Positions 50,513-60,645 of a stretch of 60,645 nt of DNA are shown here, one piece after another (within the stretch, counting starts at the first letter, position 1; every line of letters starts with the position of its first letter). Made by a program: the position numbers and the translations under genes. A model generated the notes under the pieces. The model worked only from the letters and a program-made list of their open reading frames with translations, was not told the origin of the DNA and made no database searches. Source of the stretch: Chloromonas sp. AAM2 (lineage: Eukaryota; Chlorophyta; Chlorophyceae; Chlamydomonadales; Chlamydomonadaceae); assembly GCA_004335635.1 (NCBI GenBank), contig QAXH01003028.1, positions 251 through 60,895 of the forward strand, in the 5' to 3' direction.

Positions 50513-53500
50513 ATGGCGGCGCCGGTTACTGCGCGCTTTTATGACTCGGCCATCTGTTGTGCGGCCGTCTCCATTGTATCTCGGACAGCCGCAGAGCTCG
50601 CGATATCAACTGCCCAAGCGATGGGCTTGCAAATGCACGGCAAGGTCCAGGCCAGAGCTGCCACGCCGTATGTTCCGACATGGTACACCCAGCCTGTTCA
50701 TCAGAAGGCATGCCCCCACACTGCTGCTCCCATGCACACAAGTGCTGGCAGCACCAGGCATCGTGAGTTATGGGCTCCAAGGTTAACTTTGCCAGATGAA
50801 CCCAGCACAGTGTGCAGGGCGACAGCTCGTGGTGAAACTAGCAGCACTGGGCGTGAGAACGACAGCAGCACGAGCAGAGGTGGCCGAGGTGGTACAGGTG
50901 GACGAGGGATTAGCACAAGCAGTGGTGGCCGAGCTGGCAATAGCAGGAGCAGCAGTGGTAGGGGTGGTAACAGCTCGGGACGAGGCAGCAACAGCAACAG
51001 AGTTGCCTACAGGGGCCAGGGGGACGGCACTAGCAGAGGCTGGGATGATAATGGTAGAAGCAGTGGCCGAGAAGGTGGCAGCAGTAGCAGAGGCTGGAGT
51101 GACAATGATAGTAGCAGTGGGTGGGAAGGTGGCAACAGGAACAACAGCAACCGTGGTGCGAGCAGCAGCAGTGGAGGACGAGGTCGGGGGCGGGGCCGCA
51201 CTGACAGGAGAGACAGCAGCGGGAGCGGCACCAGCAGCAGCCTGGCAGCCCCTGGTGCCGCTCTGGCTACTGATGGGCGCTGGCGAATTTTCCAGGTCAT
51301 CGTGCCCTACGCCACAGATCCTGGAAAGGTGGGCAGTTCAGACACTGCGTGTCCTGAAAATGTGGGAAGGCAGCACTCCTATAAACGTGTGATGTTGCAA
51401 TTGGATGTTGACGTGTCAATTGGGTTTGTAACATGGCCAGGTGCAAGGGCACCAGCGGGCGTTGTGAGGATTGGCATGCAATGTTCAGGGTCCTCTCAAT
51501 GGCCTGTGGCCGCTGCTGACTCATGACTCCGGATGTTGTGCCTGGCCTCTCCATGTGTACTGATAGGGTAACCACGTCCTCTGCGCCCTCACTCGTAGTG
51601 TTTTGTTGTTTGCCTCAATCTGCTTTGTTGGTCAGCTTAGGGCGGTACCCACCCCGTTCCATGTCCTGTGACAGCCTCGCTGATGTAAGCTGATTTTAAC
51701 AGCATGCAACCGCACTGTGTGAGTCACAGGACGACATGCGCCCCAGCCCTGCGCTTGCCTCGGCCGTGGGCAGGCGCCTGTTCACACGTGCCCCGCTGCC
51801 CCTGTCGGCCATGCACCTGGTGCGCAAGTCGTTCGACAGCAGACCGTCAACCAGGGGCATGAGGTGGGCACTGGGCAGGGCAAGGCTTTGGCTGTTACAG
51901 GGCGTGAGGGGCGCTGGCATGGCCCGGTTTCTGAGGCTGGGCACACAGGGCACCCACTTTGCTACAGGGGAATCAGGAGGGCAGGGCCAGTGCAAGTGAT
52001 GTCAAGCAGGTCAAGCAGGATATCAAGTTCGCAAGCGTTTTGGGCTGTAACCATGCATCAATTACGGTGTATGAATTTGCGTTCCTTTTGTAGTTGCACA
52101 TTGGAAGTAAATCCTGGAATTGAATGTAGCAACACCTTGCAAGACCTTCGTGCATACGAGCTTTGGGCCAGAGGCTCCAGTGTAGCAGCGCCTACCCCCT
52201 GCAGGTCCGAGAAGCGGTGGGTGTACGTGGTGGATGTGGACGCCAGGGCGGCGCTCACAGCGGGCGCCAGGACAGACATGCTGACAGTTGGACCAGGCCA
52301 GATCGAGATGGTCTCTGCCGAGCCCAGCATCATCTTGACGCCTGTGGAAGCCGCCTCTGGGCTTGCGGCTGCACCTATCACACAGACGTTGCCAGCCGGT
52401 GCCGCAATACAATCAGCACAGACGGTGCCTGCCACTCAGACGGTGCCAGCTTGGGCCGCCACATGGTCTGCTCAGCCTGTGCCTGCCAGCCCAGCTAGTG
52501 CCGACCAGCTAGGGCTGCAGCGTGGGGTGGTGGCGGGGGGAGCGGTGGAGGGAGGGAGGGGGGGCGTCGTGGTGCCGGTGGCCAAGTCTGCCCACCCCGT
52601 GGTGGTGGTTGGCAGGTGGGTGGGTTAAGTGTTGGCATGGGGCAGTTATAGTTACGTGGTGACAGGTAGTGGGCCCTTGCATGCTTGTGGGTGGGAACAC
52701 TTGAATCTGCGTAGGCGGGGGCAACTGTACGTGTGTGGGGATGACAGGGAGGACGGACTCCTGTGGGTTATCTGCAGTGGGGAATGAGGTGCCTGGGGGA
52801 TTCGCCACACACGTTGGGTCGCAAGTGTGAGGGTCTGGCAAGGTTGACGGCTGTGTGCAGCGCCCCCCAGTAACAGTAGCGAGTGCAGTGTCTGGTTGTA
52901 GACTTGTCACAAGGATATCCGATGCATATGCTGTGACGCAAGCGCCTACGGCGCACAACGGCCCTTAGCCGTCACCAGGTGTACAGCGGGCCGGCTGGCC
53001 TGTAGCCGCCTTAACCGCAGAACTGTCACAAGGGATACTCAGTGGCATATGCCGCGACAGCAGTATTTACAGCATCGCGATTACTTCACAGTTCATCAGT
53101 AGCTGTTACGAACTTTGTTACAAGATGTATTGATGTTCTACGCAGCGGCCCCGCCGGCCTGTTTGCTGCGCTGACGGTGGCGCGCGCCGGCCTGCCCGTG
53201 CTGCTGCTGGAGCGGGGGCAGCCGGTGGAGCGGAGGGGAAGGGACATTGGCGCGCTGCTGGCCAGGGGGATACTCAACCCCGACTCAAATTTGTGCTACG
53301 GTGCGTGCGGTTGCGGGCTAAGGATGGGCTGGGGTCAGGGCTGCCAGGTTGATGCACAAGTAGAATAGCCAGGCACACCCGAAACTCAATAGCTCAATAA
53401 GAAGTTCGTCTAACTGTGAATCAAGAAGGCTCAGTAGCTCAAGAAATCCGAAAACTCTTGTTTTGTTTTTGCTCGTTGGCAACGTGAAACGGTGGGGCTG

Positions 53501-56500
53501 CACTTTTAATTTGACGTTCAAGATCTTAACTTAATGACTGATCATGTTTGTGACTGGATGGGGTACGAGTAGAGGCCTGAGCTGAGATGTGCGGCGGAAT
53601 CCCAAGAGTTGCATATTAAGCACGAGTTACAGGCATTGATGTTGTCCTGCATGTGCATGTGGCGCATGGTGCAGGCGAGGGCGGTGCGGGCACATGGAGC
53701 GATGGCAAGCTGGCCACCAAGATTGGGCGCAACTCTGACCCCGTGCGGGCGGTGCTGCAGGCCCTGGTGGACTTTGGGGCGCCCGAGGTAGGGCACTGCA
53801 CGGGCCAAGGGCAAGAGTCGAGATAGGGTGCTGGAAGCATTGCAAGGGTCAGGACAGGGTTCTGGGGGGCAAATCTGTTCAGGTTAATTGGTCACGAGTG
53901 CAGGAGGGAGTTTTGAGGGCAAATCCGGTCCGTTCATCATCAATCATCATCATCATCATCATCATCATCATTGGCTTTTCATGCAGCTAGACACAATGTC
54001 TCTCCAAGAATTACGCGCCTGACAGTCATTAAGCCAAGAAGCTCACTGGTTGCGGGGTGCAAAGCACGAATGTCATCACTGTCCGTTCAAGGCGTGAGCA
54101 ACTCTGCGGATGTGCTGATAAAGGTGGTGATAAGGTTTGGGCTGCAGTTGGGCGCTTGTCGGTGCCAGGCCTGAGCAGGGCGCAGCGGCCTGGAGATTGT
54201 TACAGGTGCCAAGGCACAGGCACGCTTCTGTTTCTCGCCGTTGATTACTAAACCTAGTACCAGGGCAGCCCCTGCATGTTGCCTTGATCCCATGTTGATG
54301 AATTGAATGGTTCTGACTGCGCCCCGACCCATCTCATCCTGTGCTGCTGGGCTTCTGGTGAAGTGTTTGTGTGCAGGACGTTGGGTGATAACCTTGACAC
54401 ACAACCTGCATTGTGTGGCTTTGCGTGTCCTTCCAGTCCATCCTTGTGGCGGGCAAGCCGCACCTGGGCACTGACAGGCTGGTGCTCATCCTCAAGGCAA
54501 TGCGGGGACACCTCATGGAGAGACTTGGAGCACAGGTAGGCGAGCAGCACATGTGTGTGTCGTTTTGGGGCTTGACAAGATGGAACAGTCAGTTTGCAAA
54601 GCAAACACACGAAGCAGGGACTGTGAACAGAGGTGGCAGCGGAGCGTGAGAGCTGAGGGGCTGTGCGACTGCACAGGCACCCCAGCTCGCAGTGGGTTTG
54701 TCCTGATCTACCTCTATGGGGTGTGCTGATGATTGGCAGCAGGAGATGCCAGGAATTGATTCCTCCAAATACAAGTAAGGAGTTTTCAGCAAGTCAGTGA
54801 TGAGCACAGTGATGCAGGGGAGGTGGGAATGGACGTCCCACATGCGACCCCTGCATGTGCCGTGTTATCTGGTGGGCTACGCCACTTCTTGCCACATGAT
54901 GCCGTGTAACGCAGATACGTTTTGATGCCTCAGTTGAAGACCTGGAGGTTTCTCATGGCCAAGTGACGGGCGTCAGGTTGAAAGGTGAATCAAGTGCTGG
55001 GACAGCTCACAGGAAGTACAAGTTGCAGTGCGCTAGAGTCGTGCCTTTTCACATTGTGTGTATGCCAGCGTCGTGCGTCCAGCCTGCCCAGTGTCGTACA
55101 ATAGCGCTTTAGTTAGGGCAGGTGTGGCCTCTGCAGCTTTTGACGCCTGTTGTTCGGAAGGCAGAGGTATGTGGCCTGAACCAGTTTTCGCACCCGGTCC
55201 AGGCACTGTCTGTCTTGTAGCAGCCAGATGTGGGTCCTTGAGCAGATGCTAGCATTACGGTCATCTGAACGCAGACAGACACTCACCATCCATTCTCAGC
55301 CTGTCCGCTGCTTGTCCATGTCATTGGTGGCAGGCACAGGGGAGGTCATCAGGGCCAGTGCTGTTGTGTTGGCGGTGGGGCACTCGGCACGGGCCATGTA
55401 CCGACGACTGGCGGCACTAGATGTGAGCCTCACACCCAAGCCCTTCGCAATGGGCTTCAGGCGAGTCGACAGCAACTGCGCTAACGAATGAAACCACAGG
55501 CAGCCTGCAAGGTTAGGCCAATCTAACCAGCAATGTATAGCAATGAGAAAGTTTGGTACCGTATCACAGTTAGCTTAGGCCAGTTGAAGCCGCAACTTGT
55601 TTTACCATCTAGCCCTCAACCTGAGCCTAGATACAGTCTATGTTCAACCCTGATACGTGTACGTGACATGATGTTCAGATTCATAGCATGAAGCGAGGCT
55701 AATCTCAACAGCGGCCAGAAGAACATGGGCGTGTAGTCGTCAATGATCAAGTATTTGGACTGCCTAACTAGGAGGATTAGATCAAGCCACGCAATGCGAG
55801 GCAGAGGCATTTTGGACGCAAACAGACACCGCCTGTCCTCTGGCGTTTGCAGGATTGAGCACCCCCAGTCCCTGATTGACACCGGGCGGTACGGGGAGGA
55901 GCATGCGGAACAGGTGCTGCGGGGCAAGGGCCGGATACCCGTGGCGGACTACAAACTCAACGTGAGTAGTGTAGGGCTGTGACTGACCCTGACGTGAATG
56001 TTTGTTAACAGCTGTGTTTATATATAGCAGCTGAAGTCAGCTTAGTTTACGTACCATGTCATGTCCAGGTTTGGTTCCTCTCTCTCCATCCGCTGTGCCC
56101 AATCTTGAACGCACAGCGTGTTCTTATCACACCGTGCGTATGGCATACAATGTTACATGCCAGGGGTGCTTGCATGTAACCCGGTGTACTATGTCCTGCC
56201 ATGCTACAGGTGGAGGTGCCTGATGACGGGTGGACGGGTAAACCCACACCGACTGCAACCGCTGCAACTGCTACTAACGCTGGCTCAGAGGCCGGGCAGC
56301 CACATGAGAAACGAGTGACAGGCCAGCTCGGTATGTGTTGCAGGCAAGGTCATTCAACCGAGGTTACATGCTTGCAGTTTATGATTAAACCACTGCCAGA
56401 TGCTTTTGAGTGCCGCGTGCTGCCCTGCGTTCCTGTTGGACTGTCTGTCTGAGCCTGTGGCTGCCCCGCACCAGCACTGGTCAGAGGCCCCTGATTCAGG

Positions 56501-59282
56501 ACGGCAGATCGTTACAGTGGCTTGCATGAGGAAATCAGGCGGCCACACAACTGTGACACCTAAGGCTTCACCGTTGAGGGATGTGGTTTCACGTCAAATG
56601 CTGTTGTGTGCACGTGCTGCCATCGAAAGGTTTGTTACCATCTGGCCGCCGCGTGTTCCCATTGGACTTTCTGTTTGTATCTGGCCCCACAGGCTCCAGC
56701 GTTGAGGAGTACGGCGGCAGCGGCAGGCCGGTGCCAGCGGGCATGCGGGGCGTGTTCTCATTCTGCATGTGCCCGGGCGGACAGATCGTGTGCACGTCCA
56801 CCAACGCGGACGAGCTGTGCCTCAACGGCATGAGCTTCAGGTGGGACCTACGGGGTGGTACATGTTGGTTGGACTCTGTCACTTCAAGGAGTGAATGGGT
56901 TTGAGTAAGTTGAGGTGTTAGTTGTTGTTGTGTCAACGATTGCAACACGAGGCCTGCACCCTGTCAAAGGCCAGGGAAAGACAGGCAAAGCATGCCAGGA
57001 GATCAGCCTAACCGTACCTGTGGAAAGCAAGGCCGTGCACCTGGGTCTCACGCCATAACGTGAAGGCTGGTGGAGATACACTTATACCAAGGCACAGAAA
57101 CCTTTACGGCGGAGGTGTACTGGCCAGGAGAGCGATAGGTCGCACACCAGGCAACAGAAATGGCAACCATGCCAACACGGTTGGGTTGGTAGGCTTTGCT
57201 ACAAGTGATTTGGCCTGTGCTTGAGACTGTGAAGCTCTGCTAGAGAGACTGCGCTGCGTTAAAAACACAAAAACACAACCAACGCCAACACACACCACAT
57301 CAGTGGACAGGGAGGCACACCCGCGACTCTGCCACTTACCACTTGTTGCTTCCTGCAGTCGGCGCAACTCCGTGTGGGCCAACAGCGCATTGGTGTGTAA
57401 CGTCACGCCGGCGGACTGGCAGCACCACGTGGCCGCACATGGGCCACTGGCAGGAGTGGCACTGCAGGTTGGTGTGATGACTGTGCGCTCACATCTGCAA
57501 TGCACACAACGCATTTGCAACAACCTTCACCTGGCTGCACAACCCCCGTCACTGTCACCCGATTGCTGTGGCTCTGCATCCGCACACAAAGTTCCATACT
57601 GAACTTCTATGGACACTTGTATGTCCATGTGCAATATCTGGTCAGGGCATAAGCAAGTGTGTCGCTCGGATAACTCCCTGCGTCATGGGCAAATGTACAG
57701 TTCCAACGCCTGATGTTATAACACATGAGAAAGCTACCAGCGCGTAATGTAAGGTGCTCCAGCCCAGAGCATTGTTATCACTCAGCCAGTCATGCAAGGG
57801 TGCAGAAGAGCTCAGATAACCACTTAACTCAGTCAGTCGTGCAAGACTGCAGATGGGTCAGCATACCGTACAATGATTGCGCGCCCAATGTTAGCTATCT
57901 GGAATGGGCTATCTCACTCTTTTGCTCTTCTCACTCCTTCAGGAGGAGATTGAGCGTGAAGCGGCCCGGCGGGGCGGAGGCGACCTGAAGGCTCCGGTGC
58001 AGCGCGTGTCGGACTTCCTGGCGGGTCAGGTGTCAAGGGGCACTCTGCCGACCAGCTCGTACAGGTGTGGGGAGCGGCAGGTGTGAGGAAGGTGCTTTGA
58101 GAAAGCACCAGTCAGTTTAGCAGCAGAGGTACTGAGGCAGGGTAAGTTAGAGTGGGACTTTGCAGGCTACAAGCACCAGCAAGCCACACGAGACGGTGTA
58201 TCCATTTCAAACCAGGAAGTGTTCATAGAATTCTGGAACAGAAAGGGGCTGTCGTCATGGCGATTGTCATCATCAGCACCATTGTCATCATTCCGTGGCA
58301 TTCTCAAATGCCCATATCCGCAGATGGCAACGTTCATTGTGCAAGGTCGATGAATGGATGATTTGAACCCCTTTGCTGGTGTGTGCAGGTTGGGTGTGCG
58401 GTCGGCGGCACTGCAGGACATCTACCCACCCTTTGTGGGTGCGGCGCTAGGCAAGGTATGTGACATGCGGTGTGACAGTGTGAGGACACATGCACACCTG
58501 TGAGAGTATGTATGGGTGCAAATGTGGGCAAGTTCATGTGTGTGCGAGTGCAACTGTATGTCAGCATGAGTGCGCATGAGAATACGTGCGTTCTAGCATG
58601 AGACCGGGCGTGTATCAGGTGCTTTGGCATGCATCCAGTTTTCTTGTTCCATGAATCATTCCTAACCCTGGCTGCACCCTTCCTGGCATTCCTCGCAGGC
58701 GTTGCAACGCTTTGAGCGCACAATCCCTGGGTTCATGAGCAGCCCTGACGCCCTGCTGCACGGCGTGGAAACACGCACGTCCGCGCCCCTGCGTATTGAT
58801 AGGTCACCTGACACGCTGGAGAGCTCAAGCCTGGCAGGGTTGTACCCCTCTGGCGAGGTAAGGAACACTTTAGGTCAGTTGGCCATTGAGATTCAGGGAT
58901 GTGTTTGCGTTTTCACTTGAGCACAGACAGTACGGTGTGAGGTTGGACTGTTGGATGCGGACGTCTGGGCAAGGAGTCGTGCAGTTAGGCTGCAGCTTGT
59001 GGCAGTAGATAACACCACAAAGCAGCCACCATGCAGTGTATCATGTAAAGGACTGCTGTTGGTGCACTGGTGTCGCGATTGCCACCCATGGCCTGTCGTG
59101 GCAACATCACGTGACAGTTGATCGTCAGGGCCATGTCATTCACTGCACATCTGCACTGGCATTGGTCTGGCTGGCTGCAGGGTGCTGGATACGCAGGCGG
59201 CATTGTGTCAGCTGCTGTGGACGGCATGAAAGTGGGACAGGCCATCCTGCAGGCGCTCGTGCCACAAACTGCGGGCTCCTGA
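50513..59282 (+). CDS. FAD-dependent oxidoreductase (COG2509 / plant PDE327 type), 16 exons
   Basis: Its close kin are bacterial COG2509 flavoproteins and the plant plastid protein PDE327, whose reaction is unknown. Exons: 50513-51328, 51730-51863, 52205-52615, 53146-53300, 53675-53787, 54437-54535, 54915-54984, 55334-55460, 55853-55961, 56210-56330, 56693-56840, 57359-57467, 57943-58064, 58389-58455, 58699-58857 and 59181-59282. Phases agree and give 953 residues. Motifs: HLVRKSFDSRP and KRWVYVVDVDA (N-terminal domain), VVVVGSGPAGLFAAL (FAD Rossmann loop), EGGAGTWSDGKL, GFRIEHPQSLID, FSFCMCPGGQIV, NSVWANSALVCNV and GAGYAGGIVSAAVDG (C-terminal FAD contact). The N-terminus is Ala-rich, fitting a plastid transit peptide, followed by about 150 residues rich in Gly, Ser, Arg and Asn. 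Exon 8 ends with a GC donor (CAG|GCGAGT). Confidence 0.93.
50850..51230 (+). repeat. Gly/Ser/Arg-rich tract in exon 1 of the FAD enzyme
   Basis: Between the presumed transit peptide and the enzyme fold lies an imperfect repeat of RGG, SGGR and SSSGRGG-type words, with Asn and Asp towards the end and an RGRGRGR core. Such tracts are known from RNA-binding RGG proteins. At DNA level it is built from GGC/AGC/AGA triplets, so triplet slippage may have created it. Confidence 0.8.
53942..54086 (-). mobile_element. 5'-truncated LINE 3' end with (GAT)n tail
   Basis: Bases 53972-54086 match 6903-7048, the 3' end of the LINE remnant, with TCTCCAAGAATTACGCGCCT in common. They are preceded by about ten ATC triplets (53942-53971), which is a GAT tail in element orientation. 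It lies in intron 5 of the FAD oxidoreductase gene, antisense to the gene. Insertion by target-primed reverse transcription with 5' truncation explains it. Confidence 0.85.
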
Positions 59283-59314
59283 TCTGAATCATTTGCCTTC
59301 CTTTTCCTCGGATA

Positions 59315-59319
59315 TGTAA
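59315..59319 (+). promoter_or_regulatory. TGTAA poly(A) signal of the FAD oxidoreductase gene
   Basis: TGTAA occurs 33 bases past the stop codon. This is close, but short 3' untranslated regions are possible. Confidence 0.5.
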
Positions 59320-59567
59320 TTGTGATGGGGTCAGCACAGGTGCTCACTTGAATAGAAGTAGTGGTTGCCTGGACGCAGGCCTCACTGCACAGGCTCTCTG
59401 CACAGGCCTCACTGCGGCACTTGACACTGACTCAATCCCGTCTTTACACACACATCACCACACCGTTCAAGCGGTGGTCACAAGGGTTGGCCCATGACTG
59501 GCACGGATTCAACTCCTCTACACGGTGGGCGAAGTGTGTACCAATCCATCAGGACAGAAGACACCAC

Positions 59568-59621
59568 ACCGGTTTCAGTGATGCACCCAAGACCTGTCCC
59601 AGAACTGGCAAATACCTGTTG
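59568..59621 (+). repeat. Dispersed repeat family A, copy 3
   Basis: This is a diverged copy sharing CGGTTTCAGTG and the core CTGTCCCAGAACTGGCAAA with 43-100. A further short match, GTACGTTGATGA, follows both copies (near 257 and 59641) at different distances, suggesting the element extends further downstream with gaps. Confidence 0.55.
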
Positions 59622-59660
59622 CAGATATCAATTCCTTGTCTGTACGTTGATGAATGATAG

Positions 59661-60645
59661 TATATATGTATTAACGTCAGGGGAGCCGTCAGCGGACAAG
59701 GAACGCAATGGGCACCGCCCTGGCCTACCCTGAGAAAGAAAGCAAAACGAACGCAGGGACCAAAGCTAAGATCAAAGACAAGAGAAAGGGAAGCAAGAAG
59801 GGTCAGGAGGCATAGCCGGTCACGTCTTTGATTGATACTTTGGAGTTTATCTGGCTTTGCCACACAATCAAGTGGTTGCTGTAGGCAGTGAGTGTTCGGT
59901 TTGTGATCGTATATTTGTAATCGTTCGTCGGTTGTCTGGTACAACCAGATTCTCTTACAACAGGCAGCTTCAGCACTTGGAGTTGTGTCCCTGCTGTCCT
60001 GACTTGCGTTCAGAGAGTTTGATGACCACAATAACCATGACGATGCAGGGCGTTGGCCAACTTGTACATGACATCTGGAAAAAAAACTAGACCCAGCCGT
60101 CTGCTGCCATGAACTCTTGCCGATTGACCAAGTGAATGCAGCTTATTGTTGAGCAAACGGCAGATCGCCCTCAATAGGTCATCACTGCAGAGGACTGACT
60201 GCTGCTTGAACTTCGACAGAACGGCCTGACCGATGTAACATACTGGCCCTGTAAGGAGGCCTTGCCCAAGGTAGGAACAGTAACACCACTATAACACGTT
60301 GCAACCCTTTGGTTAAGGCGCATGGTTGTCTACAGAGAGGCTTTGCGTCAGAAGCATCTCAAGTCAAATGAAACATCGAGGTTTGCAGAGGCCTCTCCCA
60401 GCTCCCATAGGGCAATTGGCAGTTGACGGATGACACGTTGAAATTTGGCAGAATCTGGTTTTCTCTTTGACCTTGTCGTTTGACTTGAGACATAACATTT
60501 GATTTCCATACGCAAGTTTTCAAGCCCCTTTTTCGGGTCTAACGAGGTTTGCGGTCATGATAATACCTCGAGAAGTGACCACCACCATATATATATATAT
60601 ATGTATTTACACCAGGGAAGCCGTCAGAGGACACGGAACGGGATG
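59661..60645. repeat. Direct repeat flanking the right end of the window
   Basis: Bases 59661-59712 (TATATATGTATTAACG onward) recur at 60590-60645, where the window ends, with GGAGCCGTCAGCGGACAAGG against GGAAGCCGTCAGAGGACACG. Both copies start in a TA-rich run. In one frame both read GSRQRTRN and three of the differences are silent. In the first copy the same frame runs on to a basic peptide ending RKGSKKGQEA and a stop at 59814. The repeats could be ends of an element of about 930 bases or copies of a short coding exon. Confidence 0.6.

Noticed and set aside
59500..59560. GATTCAACTCC upstream of repeat A as a tRNA-like B box of a SINE
   Set aside because: The match to the B-box consensus is imperfect and no A box is found at the right distance.

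Overview
The window looks like nuclear DNA of a green alga, probably a chlorophyte of the Chlorophyceae. Reasons: every recognisable gene is eukaryotic and split by many GT-AG introns with strong CAG acceptors. Several products are plant or green-algal types (beta-amylase, a PDE327-type FAD oxidoreductase, a plant-like short reticulon, a truncated globin). Most genes have a TGTAA word downstream of the stop, which is the usual green-algal polyadenylation signal. Exons were rebuilt by hand from splice sites, matching codon phase and family consensus. No species can be named from the sequence.

Layout. Minus-strand beta-amylase occupies 2439-5751. A block of mobile DNA follows (6341-8720): two foldback repeats and a decayed non-LTR retrotransposon. 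From 9857 to about 20021 lies a giant minus-strand gene for a low-complexity protein of at least 2,670 residues with no recognisable domain. SUMO is at 21517-23603 (minus) and contains three consecutive microexons. A TrmO/TsaA-type tRNA methyltransferase gene is at 24971-29673 (plus). Then come a truncated hemoglobin (about 30765-31712, minus), a stray copy of a reticulon exon (32372-32565), an unknown 156-residue ORF (34016-34486, minus) and a divergent Rab7 GTPase (34693-36184, plus). Coatomer gamma with 17 exons fills 36930-43690 (minus), followed by a reticulon (44429-46330, minus). A TrmN6/YfiC-like methyltransferase with a duplicated first-exon region lies at 46872-49659 (plus), and a 16-exon FAD oxidoreductase with an RG-rich N-terminus at 50513-59282 (plus). 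The right end carries dispersed repeats.

How the genes relate. Three adjacent genes (Rab7, gamma-COP, reticulon) belong to membrane traffic and ER shape. Two others belong to families that methylate N6 of adenosine-37 in tRNA. Eukaryotic genes are not in operons, so these groupings may be chance. No tRNA, rRNA, CRISPR array, toxin or virus-like gene was recognised. The least explained items are the giant disordered protein, the duplicated exon of the TrmN6-like gene and the near-identical reticulon exon fragment 13 kb from its parent.
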